A stretch of DNA of 64,000 nucleotides, from the NCBI GenBank assembly GCA_001874305.1, contig MPCU01000003.1, forward strand, positions 124,001 through 188,000, given 5' to 3'. Both the position numbers and the translations under genes were made by a program. Origin of the DNA: Bacteriovorax sp. MedPE-SWde. GTDB lineage: Bacteria > Bdellovibrionota > Bacteriovoracia > Bacteriovoracales > Bacteriovoracaceae. Positions 17,822 through 26,505 of this stretch are shown piece after piece. Under the pieces are notes generated by a model that was not told the DNA's origin, made no database searches, and saw only the letters and a list, made by a program, of their open reading frames with translations. How positions within the stretch are numbered: the first letter of the stretch is position 1; each line of letters begins with the position of its first letter.

Positions 17822-18832
17822 TTAGAGACTTTTCCAGTGTGAGATGAGCTCCTTAACTTGCTTGGCCGGAGAGTTCTCGAATATTTCAGGAAATTCAATC
17901 TGTTGAATAGAGTATTGAGAAGTACTTTCCTTGATGACATTCTCTTGTTCAAGTAGCTTATCTCTTAGTTGAACAAGGCTTTGTTTGTCAGTTGTCCATT
18001 CTTCAAGGAACTTATGCCAGCTCTTATTAATAAGGAGATAGTTATCCTTATGCATGAATCTATTTGATGCTTCAATTAGCTCTTTGGCGTCACTACCTTT
18101 TAACTGATCAGCTGAAGTAACTAGAAACCAGTTGGAGAAGTCGACATTCATGAGGTCTTTTTCTAGATGAAGACCATTAATGAATACATCTCTATGGTCA
18201 TAGAGAATATGAATTGCTTCAAGAAAGTCGTTAACGAAACCTTTACCAGTTACTTTTTCAAGATAAGTGAGAAGCTTATCAATTCCACTCGAAACAAGTT
18301 TCGTTAGAATTCTTCCCGGCTTATTTCGTTTACCGATAAAATTAAATACTTCAGAAAAATTCTTATCAAAGAAACTTTGAATTTTCTTAGATGACTCAAG
18401 GAAGTCTATGAAGTGCTTTCCTGGAGGAGTATCAAGAACAATAGTATCATATTCGTTCTTATTAAGTTGGTGCTGGACTTCAAGCACCGCCATAATCTCA
18501 TTCATTCCACCATAGGGCTTAGAGAGAGTTGAGATTATATTATTTTCAGTTTTTCCACCAAGAATTCTATTTAGTGTTTTCTCTGGTGAAAGAAGTAGCG
18601 CATGTAACTCACCAGAGTCTGATAGATTAAAATTACTGGTTTCTATCTTTGTAATCTCACCAGTGGCACTATCTTCAAGGCCTAGAACTTGCTTGAGTCT
18701 CTTTGCTGGATCAATTGTAATGAGAAGTACTTTACGCTTTTGTGAGCTAAGATAAAGAGCGCGTGAAGCCGATATTGTTGTCTTTCCAACACCACCAGTT
18801 CCACAAAATACTTCTATTTTCTTATTCTTCAT
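17822..18832 (-). CDS. ArsA/GET3-like P-loop ATPase (second of pair)
   Basis: This 336-residue soluble ATPase has the deviant Walker A GTGGVGKTT (residues 11-19), ITIDPAKRLKQVLGL as switch I/DPA motif, and VLDTPPGKHFIDFLE as the Walker B/switch II region. These are typical of the ArsA/GET3 group. It lacks the duplicated halves of arsenite-pump ArsA, but the gene directly upstream encodes a second half-size ATPase overlapping by 4 bases, so a heterodimer is likely. No arsenic genes are nearby. The partner outer-membrane protein gene suggests an envelope or membrane-protein role rather than metal export, which is inference. Confidence 0.85.
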   Translation of the reverse strand: MKNKKIEVFCGTGGVGKTTISASRALYLSSQKRKVLLITIDPAKRLKQVLGLEDSATGEITKIETSNFNLSDSGELHALLLSPEKTLNRILGGKTENNIISTLSKPYGGMNEIMAVLEVQHQLNKNEYDTIVLDTPPGKHFIDFLESSKKIQSFFDKNFSEVFNFIGKRNKPGRILTKLVSSGIDKLLTYLEKVTGKGFVNDFLEAIHILYDHRDVFINGLHLEKDLMNVDFSNWFLVTSADQLKGSDAKELIEASNRFMHKDNYLLINKSWHKFLEEWTTDKQSLVQLRDKLLEQENVIKESTSQYSIQQIEFPEIFENSPAKQVKELISHWKSL

Positions 18833-19632
18833 TTCTTAAGCTCTGTGAGAATTTTCTTCTCTATTCTTTTAACAAGTTGAATAGGGGATTTATCTATATA
18901 CATAGGGAAAACTAAATCAAAGTTACTATCCAATGACTTAATAACTTCCTTTTCAATAGTTACTTTTCTATCGAGAAACTCGGGTAGCTCTTCATTTGCA
19001 ATTAACTCATTCTTGAAGAGGGCGTTATTGAGAACATCTTTAATATTAGAAATTCCAGATTTTCCTAGTTTTTCAATAAGCTCTCGACCTTCTGTTACTG
19101 CAAGCTCAGTTGGAATATTTAAAACCCAGGTTTCAACTAAGTCATCACTTTGCATAAAGTCAGTCATACGATGAATATCTTTAACCAATGCACCAGTTCG
19201 AAAAATTTGATTAAAATTCTTTGGAGATTCTAAAACAGTAAGGATGTGACCAGAAGAAGGAGCATCAATTACAATGATATCGTCATCTTCATTTTGAAGG
19301 GTATCTATCATATGACCAAGAGTAATCATATTACCAAGACTTGGAACTATATTAAATAGGGCCTTAAAGAAAGGGGCCTTCATAACCCACTTGGCTATAT
19401 TCTTACTTCCAAGTTTTCTACCAATATATTCAGTTGTTGATTCCTGAATAGGAAACTCTATTGTTTTAATATCAAGCTTCTTACAAAGCTCCTTATCTGG
19501 AGTTGTATCGAAGCAATTATAATATACATTTTTTGAAGTTTGGGATTGGAGAGCTTTTACTAGAGCAAGAGCGGTCATCGTTTTTCCGACACCACCCTTA
19601 CCTGTTACGATATAAAGCTTTTTGGGGCTCAT
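18829..19632 (-). CDS. ArsA-like P-loop ATPase (first of pair)
   Basis: This 267-residue ATPase has Walker A GKGGVGKT (11-18), the signature lysine of the MinD/ArsA class, and VIDAPSSGHILTVLE as Walker B/switch II. It is shorter than its neighbour and lacks the DPA segment, having DTTPDKEL instead, so the two subunits are probably specialised. Its ATG overlaps the upstream stop (TAATG), and its own stop overlaps the next start (ATGA), so the three genes 20288-17822 are tightly coupled. Confidence 0.85.
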   Translation of the reverse strand: MSPKKLYIVTGKGGVGKTMTALALVKALQSQTSKNVYYNCFDTTPDKELCKKLDIKTIEFPIQESTTEYIGRKLGSKNIAKWVMKAPFFKALFNIVPSLGNMITLGHMIDTLQNEDDDIIVIDAPSSGHILTVLESPKNFNQIFRTGALVKDIHRMTDFMQSDDLVETWVLNIPTELAVTEGRELIEKLGKSGISNIKDVLNNALFKNELIANEELPEFLDRKVTIEKEVIKSLDSNFDLVFPMYIDKSPIQLVKRIEKKILTELKK

Positions 19633-20288
19633 TAGAACTTATAGTAAACCGTAAGTAGGAGCTTGTAGTATGCACCTTCAACTTCAGCTTGATCATCTTG
19701 TTTTACATCAAATGGATTGTGAACCATTCCGATTGCACCAACAGTTACTCTTTGATTTAAATCAAGATCAACTCCAGCTCCAAAGTGGTAACCAAAAGTT
19801 ATTTTAGATTTAGAGTCTTCAAAAGTACCGTTAATATCTCTTCTCATCTTTGGAGCGTAAAACCCAAGACCACCAAGAGCAAATGGAGCAAAAGCATCAA
19901 AGTTAAACATTTTTGCTTTTATTCCTAGAGCAAGACCTGTCGCAAGTACTTCCTTCTTTCTATACTCATGTTTCGAGTAGTGAAAGTTGGCAAGAAAGTC
20001 AAAAGAATGACTAGCTGAGTAATTGTAGAATAGATCTGCTGTGATTTTGTCTTCACCGTGATCAGCAAAGTCTCCAGACATAAATGTTTGACCAATACCG
20101 ATACCAATTGCGTGAACTTTAAGTCCAGTGTTGGCCATATTAGCTACTTCTTTAACTTCCTTTTCGACCTTCTTACTGGCCTTCTTTGAAGTAAGAGCTT
20201 TTATAGATTTAGCAGGAGTAGAAAAAGAAAAACCTGCAGTTAAGATAACTGCAGGTAATATATATGCTTTGCAAATTTTTTTAAACAT
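19632..20288 (-). CDS. Outer-membrane beta-barrel protein
   Basis: This 218-residue protein has a signal peptide (MFKKICKAYILPAVILTAGFSFS). A short Lys-rich coiled segment follows, then alternating strands (GLKVHAIGIGIGQTF, HSFDFLANFHYS, ITFGYHFGAGVDLDL) ending in a C-terminal aromatic, YYKF, the usual barrel-assembly signal. It resembles small OmpW/OmpA-like porin-type barrels but I cannot name a family. Its stop overlaps the start of the first ArsA-like ATPase. The genetic coupling of a barrel to soluble ATPases is unusual. Confidence 0.75.
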   Translation of the reverse strand: MFKKICKAYILPAVILTAGFSFSTPAKSIKALTSKKASKKVEKEVKEVANMANTGLKVHAIGIGIGQTFMSGDFADHGEDKITADLFYNYSASHSFDFLANFHYSKHEYRKKEVLATGLALGIKAKMFNFDAFAPFALGGLGFYAPKMRRDINGTFEDSKSKITFGYHFGAGVDLDLNQRVTVGAIGMVHNPFDVKQDDQAEVEGAYYKLLLTVYYKF

Positions 20289-20326
20289 TCAAAAACCTTT
20301 GAACTAATTAATAGACAGTGTCTATA

Positions 20327-20713
20327 TTAGTTTAAAGTATTTGTAGTTTCAACAGTTGTATTCATTTCAGTTGCATTAAATGCATTGAAAGTATTAACTG
20401 GAGCTTCTTCAGTAGTTGTTGATTCAACACCTTCAAGAGATCTGATGTAACCTGTGAAAGTTCCTTCTTCAGATCTGATAACTCTCTTAAGTAGTTCAAC
20501 ATCACCAGCTCTAGTTGATTTCTTTTCTTGATCAAAAAGAAGTTGGATTTGAGTCATATAAGTAATATCGTTTTTTGTTTTATTATCAATTACTTGAATC
20601 TCGTGACCTTCTCTAATGATTTGAGCGATCTCTTCAAGAGTTACATAACAGCTTTGGTGAGTGTCATAAAGCTTTCTGTTTTGGTATCTTTTGATAATTC
20701 TAACATCGTTCAT
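20327..20713 (-). CDS. phaR: Polyhydroxyalkanoate synthesis regulator-type DNA-binding protein (PhaR family)
   Basis: This is a 128-residue protein. Its first 55 residues match the PHB/PHA accumulation regulator DNA-binding domain, with IIKRYQNRKLYDTHQSCYVT, LEEIAQIIREG and VIDNKTKNDIT. The C-terminal tail is Thr/Asn-rich and unstructured. ATG 20713 has GGGGAAG 7 bases upstream and begins right at the conserved domain; an earlier in-frame ATG at 20758 adds residues that do not fit. No PHA synthase or phasin gene is in this window, so the regulated genes are elsewhere, or the family has another role here. It lies 38 bases upstream of the barrel/ArsA genes. Confidence 0.88.
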   Translation of the reverse strand: MNDVRIIKRYQNRKLYDTHQSCYVTLEEIAQIIREGHEIQVIDNKTKNDITYMTQIQLLFDQEKKSTRAGDVELLKRVIRSEEGTFTGYIRSLEGVESTTTEEAPVNTFNAFNATEMNTTVETTNTLN

Positions 20714-21209
20714 ATTAACTTCCCCTATTCGGTTTTTATGGTTGAGAGTTACTCTCAAGTTTGTATCAATTTTTTTACTCTTTTTATTAACTTCTGAAGT
20801 GTTTCTAACACAGGGTGTTGTATTACTTAAGACCTAATGTAGAATTTTCATTTAAGTCTATAGTTTTACTTGTATATAACGTAATTTCAAAGTGTTACAT
20901 ACATAAACCTGTGGCGGTTCAACTTTTAGTGCTCAGCGTTTTCCTAGTGCACAAATGAATTAGCAGTTTATGACTTTGACTGTCAAGTTGAAAACTTTCA
21001 AAAAAGGTCGCACCGCCAAAATAATCTCCCAAAAGAACATAAATTCAATAACTTATATTTTGAGGTGCGCGTAAGGCCCTTTTCAGAGCTGGTTCTGTAG
21101 TAGAATAGGAAAAGAAGTCGACTGGGTCGAATCTTCGTAAAGTCTAAGGAAATAAGGACGATTAGGTAAAGTGAAGAGCTGGATGCTTTAAGTCTCAGAA
21201 GGAAAATTG
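20714..21209. other. Long intergenic region with alternative RNA pairing
   Basis: No gene is seen in these 496 bases. On the plus strand GGCGGT (20914-20919) can pair with ACCGCC (21012-21017), and the adjoining TTCAACT with AGTTGAA. Overlapping CGCACC (21010-21015) can instead pair with GGTGCG (21064-21069). TCGAC-TGG-GTCGA (21118-21130) is a further hairpin. The arrangement could be a regulatory leader of the TPR lipoprotein gene or a small RNA; it matches no RNA family I recognise. Confidence 0.35.
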
Positions 21210-23078
21210 ATGAATAAATCCACACTTACTTTCGTTTTAGCTGCCTTAGTCATGACGGGATGCGCCCATAAAGACAAAGGAAATGCTCAGTTGGCCAAGA
21301 TGCCAACCGAAAGAGTTCAAGAAATAGACAGTTACAAGTCAGCTTTAAAGGCCAAGGCCAGAGTTGAAAGTGAGCTAGAAAAAGCAACGGCACAAGCATT
21401 TGAGGCCGGACCTGACGCGGTAAAATTCCTTGCCAGTGACTTATTCTTAAAGGCAAACGACGCTTCTCTTAAGGGAGACTCTTTCACTGCCGCGATTATT
21501 TTTAAGTACATAGTAAAACTTCAAAACACTGATATTTATTTAAGAAAGAAATATGCTGTTGAGCTAATTAAGTCCAACCAACTAGAGCTAGCAAAAGATG
21601 AATTAATCTATCTTGTTTCTCGCTCAGACGAGGATTTAAAACAAAAAGCAAAACTATTATTGGCAGGAGTTTACTCGGCCTTAAACAAAAAAAGTAAATC
21701 AAATAAGCTGTATAAAGAAATTGTAGATACAACAAAAGGTAGTGTTCCTGAAGCTTGTATCTTTCTATCTAAGTCTTATGTTGCGGACAAGAAATATAAG
21801 AGGGCCTTCTCAGTTTTAAACTTCTGTGGAAAGAAGTCTAAAGTTAATAGAGCGTCATTTTCATACTTCAAAGGAAAAGTTCAATTCGATAGAAATAGAA
21901 TGAGATCTGCAAAAACTCATTTATTAAAATCATTAAAAGAAGATAAGAATTACTATCAAAGTGTATTACTTCTAGGTCATATCTATGAAGTAAACTCAAA
22001 AAACAAAGAGGCACTTTCTCTTTATAAAAACTTTATAAGTCGCAAGCCAAATAGTTATGCGGTTTTAAGTAAATATGTGAATCTCTTATTCTCTGAAGGA
22101 AAGTATAGGGGAGTAATACCTCACCTAGAAAGGCTTTTGGCGATTGATGAAGACAACTTAAATCTTAAAGTAAGGTTAGGGGTTCTCTATACAGAAATAG
22201 GAAAAGTAGATGAGGCAAAGGGAGTTTTTAAAGAAATTCTAAAAGTTGTGCCAGATTCAGATAAGGTACTTTACTACCTTGCAAGTCTTTATCAACAATC
22301 ATCTGATAGTGAAGAAGCAATACAGTATTTTTCTAAAATAGATGAATCAAGCGCTCTCTATCACGAGAGTAATATTCAAATAGCACAGATTTTAAATGTT
22401 CTCGCAATGGAAGATCGTTTTGAAAGAAATAAGAATAATGAGAATCGTTTAATTAGTTTTATTTCCAAAAAATCTCAAAAGAGTGATGTCCTTAATGTTG
22501 AATTAAGTGTGATTCTTGCAGGCTATCTTGAGGCCAATAAAGATTTTGGACAAGCAATTGCGACAATGGAAAATGTGAGAAAAATTGAAGGTTTCTCTGA
22601 AGGGCATGATTACTATCTTGCAGCACTTTATGAAAGAGTAAAAGATTATAAGAAAGCTGAAGCCATAATAAGAGCGATGCTTAAAAAGAATCCAGAAAAT
22701 CCTCATGCATTAAACTTCATTGGGTACTCATTACTTGAAAGAGGTGATGATATGGATCAGGCCCTTGTCTATATTAAGAAAGCCGTGAAGCTAAAGCCGA
22801 ACGATGGTTATATTAGAGACTCTCTGGGTTGGTACTATTACAAGAAAGGTGATTATAAGAGCGCATTTAAGGAAACTTATAAAGCATGGAACCTAGTAAA
22901 AGATGATGTTGTCATATCTAAGCATTTAGCCTTGATTTATAAGGCGATGAACAATTATGATAAGGCGAAAGAATTCTATGTCGAGGCGTTAAAAAATTGC
23001 AAAGCTGTATCAGAGAGAGAAGAAGTATTAAGGGAATTAGAGGATCTAGAGTCTGTAAGGCTGCCGGCCTCGCGTTAA
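21210..23078 (+). CDS. TPR-repeat lipoprotein
   Basis: This is a 622-residue protein with a lipoprotein signal peptide (LAALVMTGC, cysteine at about residue 19). The rest is built from helical tetratricopeptide-like repeats; typical units are NYYQSVLLLGHIYEVNSKN, KVLYYLASLYQQSSDSEEA and DGYIRDSLGWYYYKKGDY. It should be anchored in the envelope and act as a protein-binding scaffold. The ATG has AAGGA 6 bases upstream. The next lipoprotein gene starts within its last 82 bases, so the two are probably one envelope unit. The length and repeat number resemble PilW/NlpI-like assembly factors, but no specific homologue is recognised. Confidence 0.85.
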   Translation: MNKSTLTFVLAALVMTGCAHKDKGNAQLAKMPTERVQEIDSYKSALKAKARVESELEKATAQAFEAGPDAVKFLASDLFLKANDASLKGDSFTAAIIFKYIVKLQNTDIYLRKKYAVELIKSNQLELAKDELIYLVSRSDEDLKQKAKLLLAGVYSALNKKSKSNKLYKEIVDTTKGSVPEACIFLSKSYVADKKYKRAFSVLNFCGKKSKVNRASFSYFKGKVQFDRNRMRSAKTHLLKSLKEDKNYYQSVLLLGHIYEVNSKNKEALSLYKNFISRKPNSYAVLSKYVNLLFSEGKYRGVIPHLERLLAIDEDNLNLKVRLGVLYTEIGKVDEAKGVFKEILKVVPDSDKVLYYLASLYQQSSDSEEAIQYFSKIDESSALYHESNIQIAQILNVLAMEDRFERNKNNENRLISFISKKSQKSDVLNVELSVILAGYLEANKDFGQAIATMENVRKIEGFSEGHDYYLAALYERVKDYKKAEAIIRAMLKKNPENPHALNFIGYSLLERGDDMDQALVYIKKAVKLKPNDGYIRDSLGWYYYKKGDYKSAFKETYKAWNLVKDDVVISKHLALIYKAMNNYDKAKEFYVEALKNCKAVSEREEVLRELEDLESVRLPASR

Positions 23079-23653
23079 TTCTCAGTTCTTGTGCGTCAAC
23101 TCAAGTAAGTACTCCTAACTCAAAAGAAGCTAGCTTCGCATCAAAGGTCTGTCTAAATTCTACTGGTCGAGGAAGAATCACGATAGGAAAGGAAGTAAAG
23201 CGCTTTACCTACCAGGCCCAAATCAAAGAAGAATCATTTATCTTAGGAATTGATATCCCTTTTAAAGGTCAGGAGAGTCTTGTTCTCCCTCTTAAGGGCA
23301 GAGATCTTAAGGGTTCTCTTTATAAGAAAGTCTCAGCGAAGCTTTTAAAAAGTAGAAAGCTCAATACCAGTAAGGTCTTTGATGAGTTTTTATTGAGAAG
23401 CGCGGCACTATTCTCTAGTATAAAAAATATCAAAGAGGGAAGCTGTAAGCAGGGTAAATGTTTGTCCGGTGCGTTGTCTGAGTCGTCTGACCGTGTCATT
23501 TATAGTGAGCCTTGGTCTAAGAACTATAAGCTTCTCGTAAATTTTGAAAGGTTCTCCAAAGGTCATTACCGACATATGAAGGTTAAGGCCTACTCAATCT
23601 CTAAAAAGAAATCACCTCTGTCTCTCGACCTTGTTGTTGATGAGTGTCAATAA
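22997..23653 (+). CDS. Small lipoprotein of unknown function, unusual start
   Basis: About 200-218 residues. A hydrophobic segment with lipobox (LALILSSC) marks it as a lipoprotein. The mature part is basic and beta-rich with an internal pair C-KQGKC, and I recognise no family. There is no ATG or GTG before the lipobox. Options are TTG at 22997 (GAGG 10 bases upstream, giving a long basic lead) or ATT at 23027, which gives a compact lead MKGIRGSRVCKAAG. Either way it overlaps the end of the TPR lipoprotein gene and is likely translationally coupled to it. Confidence 0.65.
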   Translation: MQSCIRERRSIKGIRGSRVCKAAGLALILSSCASTQVSTPNSKEASFASKVCLNSTGRGRITIGKEVKRFTYQAQIKEESFILGIDIPFKGQESLVLPLKGRDLKGSLYKKVSAKLLKSRKLNTSKVFDEFLLRSAALFSSIKNIKEGSCKQGKCLSGALSESSDRVIYSEPWSKNYKLLVNFERFSKGHYRHMKVKAYSISKKKSPLSLDLVVDECQ

Positions 23654-23726
23654 CGCGTCATGGCGTTCTATCTCTACCTTTAATACTGGAAATACCTTAC
23701 TGATTTAGGTATAAATTCTTACTGAA

Positions 23727-23743
23727 CGTTTTAAATTTAAACG
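23727..23743. promoter_or_regulatory. Near-palindromic operator candidate before the ABC importer operon
   Basis: CGTTTTAAATTTAAACG is a 17-base near-perfect palindrome, 22 bases before the binding-protein ATG. It lies just downstream of a TATAAA (-10-like) at 23710. The position would suit a repressor. No repressor gene is adjacent. Confidence 0.35.
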
Positions 23744-23764
23744 AACACAATAAAGGAAGGAACG

Positions 23765-25534
23765 ATGAAAATGAGAAAGATTTCGATCTGTGCTCTTCTT
23801 TCAGGCCTGATGTTATTTACATCATGTACTAAGAAAGTCGACACATCTGAAAAAGTTCTTAACCTTGCAGTTACTGCAGAGGTTAAAGGGATGGATCCTA
23901 TTTACGCAAACGACAAGTATTCAAGCAACGAGATTGCTAGAATCTATGAAGGACTTTTAGAGTATCACTACCTAAAAAGACCTTACACACTTGTTCCAAA
24001 CTTAGCTGAAAGCCTACCGGTTGTTTCTGCTGACGGACTAACTTATACATTTAAAATTAGAAAAGGTGTTAAGTTCCAAGACGATGCTGCTTTTGATGGT
24101 GGTAAAGGTAGAGAACTTGTTGCTGAAGATTTTGTTTATTCTATTAAGAGACTTGCTGATCCAAAACTACAAGGTTTAGGTTGGTGGCTTCTTGAAGGAA
24201 AAATCAAAGGACTTAATGAGTGGAGAGAAAAGAACTCTGAAAAAGATGTTGTTGATTACTCTGAAGTTATTGAAGGTCTAAAAGCTACAGATTCTCATAC
24301 TCTAGTTTTCAAGCTGAATAAGCCATTTCCACAATTCCTATACTCTTTAGCAATGCCATTTACATTTGTTGTATCTAAAGAAGTAGTTACAAAGTATGGA
24401 GATAATTTCCTAAACCACCCAGTTGGTACAGGGCCATTCATGCTAAAAGGTGGAGAGTTTAAGCAAACTTCTAAAAGACTTACTTATGTAAAGAACCCAA
24501 CTTTTAGAAAGAAAGCATTCCCAGTGGAAGCTTCTGAAGAATTTAAGCCAATGCTTTCTGATGCTGGAAAAGATCTTCCACTTCTAGATAAAGTTGTTGT
24601 AAATATTATTAGAGAGTCTCAACCAAGAATGCTTCAGTTTAAGAAGGGTAAGGTTGATTACAACTCTGTTGATAAAGATAACTTTGATTCAATGATTGTT
24701 GCTGGTAAATCTCTAAGTAAAGAACTTTTAGATAAAGGAATTAACCTTGAGGTTTCTCCTTCTCTAGACGTTACTTATACAGCTTACAACCATGACATGA
24801 AGCTATTTCAAAATACAAACCTAAGAAGAGCTCTTGCTCTAGCTTACGATGTAGAAGAAATGAATAAGCTTTTTAATAATGGTACAGCTCTTCCTGCACA
24901 ATCAGTTATTCCACCGGGAATCGCTGGTTACATGAAGAACTACAAGTCTCCATACAGAAGTAAGAACCTTAGGCTAGCTAAAGAACTTTTAGCAAAAGCT
25001 GGATATAAAGATGGTAAGGGACTTCCTGAAATCACTTATGACTGTCCAAGTGCTTCTACTTCAAGACAAATCGGTGAGCTAATTAAAAAGCAACTTGCTG
25101 AGATTGGAGTAAATATCAAAGTTCAGCAAAATACATGGCCAGAACTTCAAAAGAAAATCACTAAGAGACAAGTTATGCTTTACGGTATTGCTTGGGGTGC
25201 AGACTACCCAGATGCAGAAAACTTTCTTCAACTTCTTTATGGACCAAATAAAGCTCCAGGAGCAAATGGTTCAGGTTATGATAATCCAGAGTTCAACACG
25301 CTATTCAAGAAAGCTGCTGTAATGCAAGATTCTCCAGAGAGAACTGCTCTTTACGAAAAGCTAAACAGAATTGCTGCTGAAGAAGTTCCATGGATTTATG
25401 GAGTACATAGACAAGGTTACACTCTTAAGCACTCTTGGCTTAAGAACTACATGTCTACTGACTTTGAAGCAGGACAAGCTCAATATATTAATATTGATCT
25501 AAATAAAAAGAAAGAGATGCTTAACAAGCTTTAA
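23765..25534 (+). CDS. Peptide/solute ABC transporter substrate-binding lipoprotein (SBP_bac_5 family)
   Basis: This is a 589-residue lipoprotein (signal with LMLFTSC lipobox). It follows the family-5 pattern: LNLAVTAEVKGMDPIY, IYEGLLEY, LAESLPVVSADGLTYTFKIRKGVKFQDD, PVGTGPFML, and the C-terminal GYDNPEFN. These proteins bind oligopeptides, dipeptides or related solutes for import. Strong AAGGAAGG ribosome site. Codons are strongly biased toward a small set compared with neighbours, suggesting high expression. It is followed by two permease genes but no ATPase genes, so the energising subunits must be encoded elsewhere. Confidence 0.93.
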   Translation: MKMRKISICALLSGLMLFTSCTKKVDTSEKVLNLAVTAEVKGMDPIYANDKYSSNEIARIYEGLLEYHYLKRPYTLVPNLAESLPVVSADGLTYTFKIRKGVKFQDDAAFDGGKGRELVAEDFVYSIKRLADPKLQGLGWWLLEGKIKGLNEWREKNSEKDVVDYSEVIEGLKATDSHTLVFKLNKPFPQFLYSLAMPFTFVVSKEVVTKYGDNFLNHPVGTGPFMLKGGEFKQTSKRLTYVKNPTFRKKAFPVEASEEFKPMLSDAGKDLPLLDKVVVNIIRESQPRMLQFKKGKVDYNSVDKDNFDSMIVAGKSLSKELLDKGINLEVSPSLDVTYTAYNHDMKLFQNTNLRRALALAYDVEEMNKLFNNGTALPAQSVIPPGIAGYMKNYKSPYRSKNLRLAKELLAKAGYKDGKGLPEITYDCPSASTSRQIGELIKKQLAEIGVNIKVQQNTWPELQKKITKRQVMLYGIAWGADYPDAENFLQLLYGPNKAPGANGSGYDNPEFNTLFKKAAVMQDSPERTALYEKLNRIAAEEVPWIYGVHRQGYTLKHSWLKNYMSTDFEAGQAQYINIDLNKKKEMLNKL

Positions 25535-25538
25535 GCAT
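25517..25538 (+). promoter_or_regulatory. Intercistronic hairpin at the end of the binding-protein gene
   Basis: ATGCTTA and TAAGCAT form a 7-bp stem with an 8-base loop spanning the stop codon, with no T run. Such hairpins often protect the binding-protein mRNA and let it accumulate above the permease mRNA; that role is inferred. Confidence 0.5.
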
Positions 25539-25555
25539 CATAAGGAGTAGGCCAC

Positions 25556-26497
25556 GTGAATCTTTGGTCATATGTCATTAGAAGACTTTTATATACGATC
25601 CCTATTATTTTAGGGGTCTGTCTTATTATTTTTGCGATCTTTAACCTATCTGGTTATGATCCAGCTCAAACTTTGCTTGGTAAGCATGCAACTGCTAAGC
25701 AAATCATGGAAGTTAGAAAGGAGCTCGGTTTAGAGAAGCCTCTCGTTCAACAATACTTTGATATTGTGAAGTCTGCTTTCACTCTCGATTTTGGGAGATC
25801 TTGGGCCACAAAACAAAATATTCTAGACATGATTAAAGAGGGTGCTGTTCCTTCTTTGACGGTAACTATACCGGCATTCTTAATATCTACTATTACCGCG
25901 ATCTTAATTTCAATCTTGGTTGCTTTTAACCGCGGTAAATTTATAGATAAGTACTTGGTCGTAAAGTTTGTTGGTATGATGAGTATACCTTCTCTTGCTT
26001 ACATTCTTTTCTTCCAGTGGTTCTTTGCGTATAAGCTTGGATGGTTTGAAATATCTGGTTATGAACATGGATTCCCGGACTTTATTCCATATACAATCTT
26101 ACCTGTTATTATCATGGTTGTTCTTAGTATTGGACCAGACGTTAGATACTTTAGAACGGTTATCCTTGATGATATCTACCAAGACTATGTAAGAACTGCG
26201 AGAGCGAAAGGTCTTAGTGAAACAGTTGTTCTACTAAAGCACGTTCTTAAAAACTCATTAATTCCTATTATCACTTACGTGGTAATTCAGATTCCTTTCT
26301 TGATTCTTGGGGCCCTCCTTATCGAGAGTTTCTTTTCAATTCCTGGTTTAGGTGGAATTACAGTGAAGGCCGTTTTCGATAACGACTTCCCAGTTATTAA
26401 AGCTATGACAGTATTATTTGCTATCTCGTACATCGTGTTCACACTGATTACAGATATTCTTTATACAGTTGTTGATCCAAGAGTAAGGTTAAAATAG
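25556..26497 (+). CDS. ABC transporter permease, DppB/OppB type
   Basis: This 313-residue integral membrane protein has about six hydrophobic segments, opening with the typical IRRLLYTIPIILGVCLIIF. It contains NLSGYDPA, the ELGLEKPLVQQY segment, and the coupling loop YVRTARAKGLSETVVLLKHVLKNSLIPI that docks to the ATPase. GTG start with AAGGAG 8 bases upstream. The second permease starts 8 bases downstream. Confidence 0.94.
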   Translation: MNLWSYVIRRLLYTIPIILGVCLIIFAIFNLSGYDPAQTLLGKHATAKQIMEVRKELGLEKPLVQQYFDIVKSAFTLDFGRSWATKQNILDMIKEGAVPSLTVTIPAFLISTITAILISILVAFNRGKFIDKYLVVKFVGMMSIPSLAYILFFQWFFAYKLGWFEISGYEHGFPDFIPYTILPVIIMVVLSIGPDVRYFRTVILDDIYQDYVRTARAKGLSETVVLLKHVLKNSLIPIITYVVIQIPFLILGALLIESFFSIPGLGGITVKAVFDNDFPVIKAMTVLFAISYIVFTLITDILYTVVDPRVRLK

Positions 26498-26505
26498 GAA
26501 TCGAT

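Noticed and set aside
17743-17952. 69-codon reverse-strand frame near the ArsA-like gene end
   Set aside because: Mostly within the real ATPase gene in another frame, with basic, patternless sequence and no ribosome site.
20714-21209. Considered 6S RNA, RNase P RNA, tmRNA and cyclic-di-GMP riboswitch
   Set aside because: None of their conserved cores (for example GAGGAAAGTCC for RNase P) could be found by eye.
20998-21225. 75-codon reverse-strand frame in the long intergenic region
   Set aside because: No ribosome site, no domain, and it covers the region with RNA-like complementarity.
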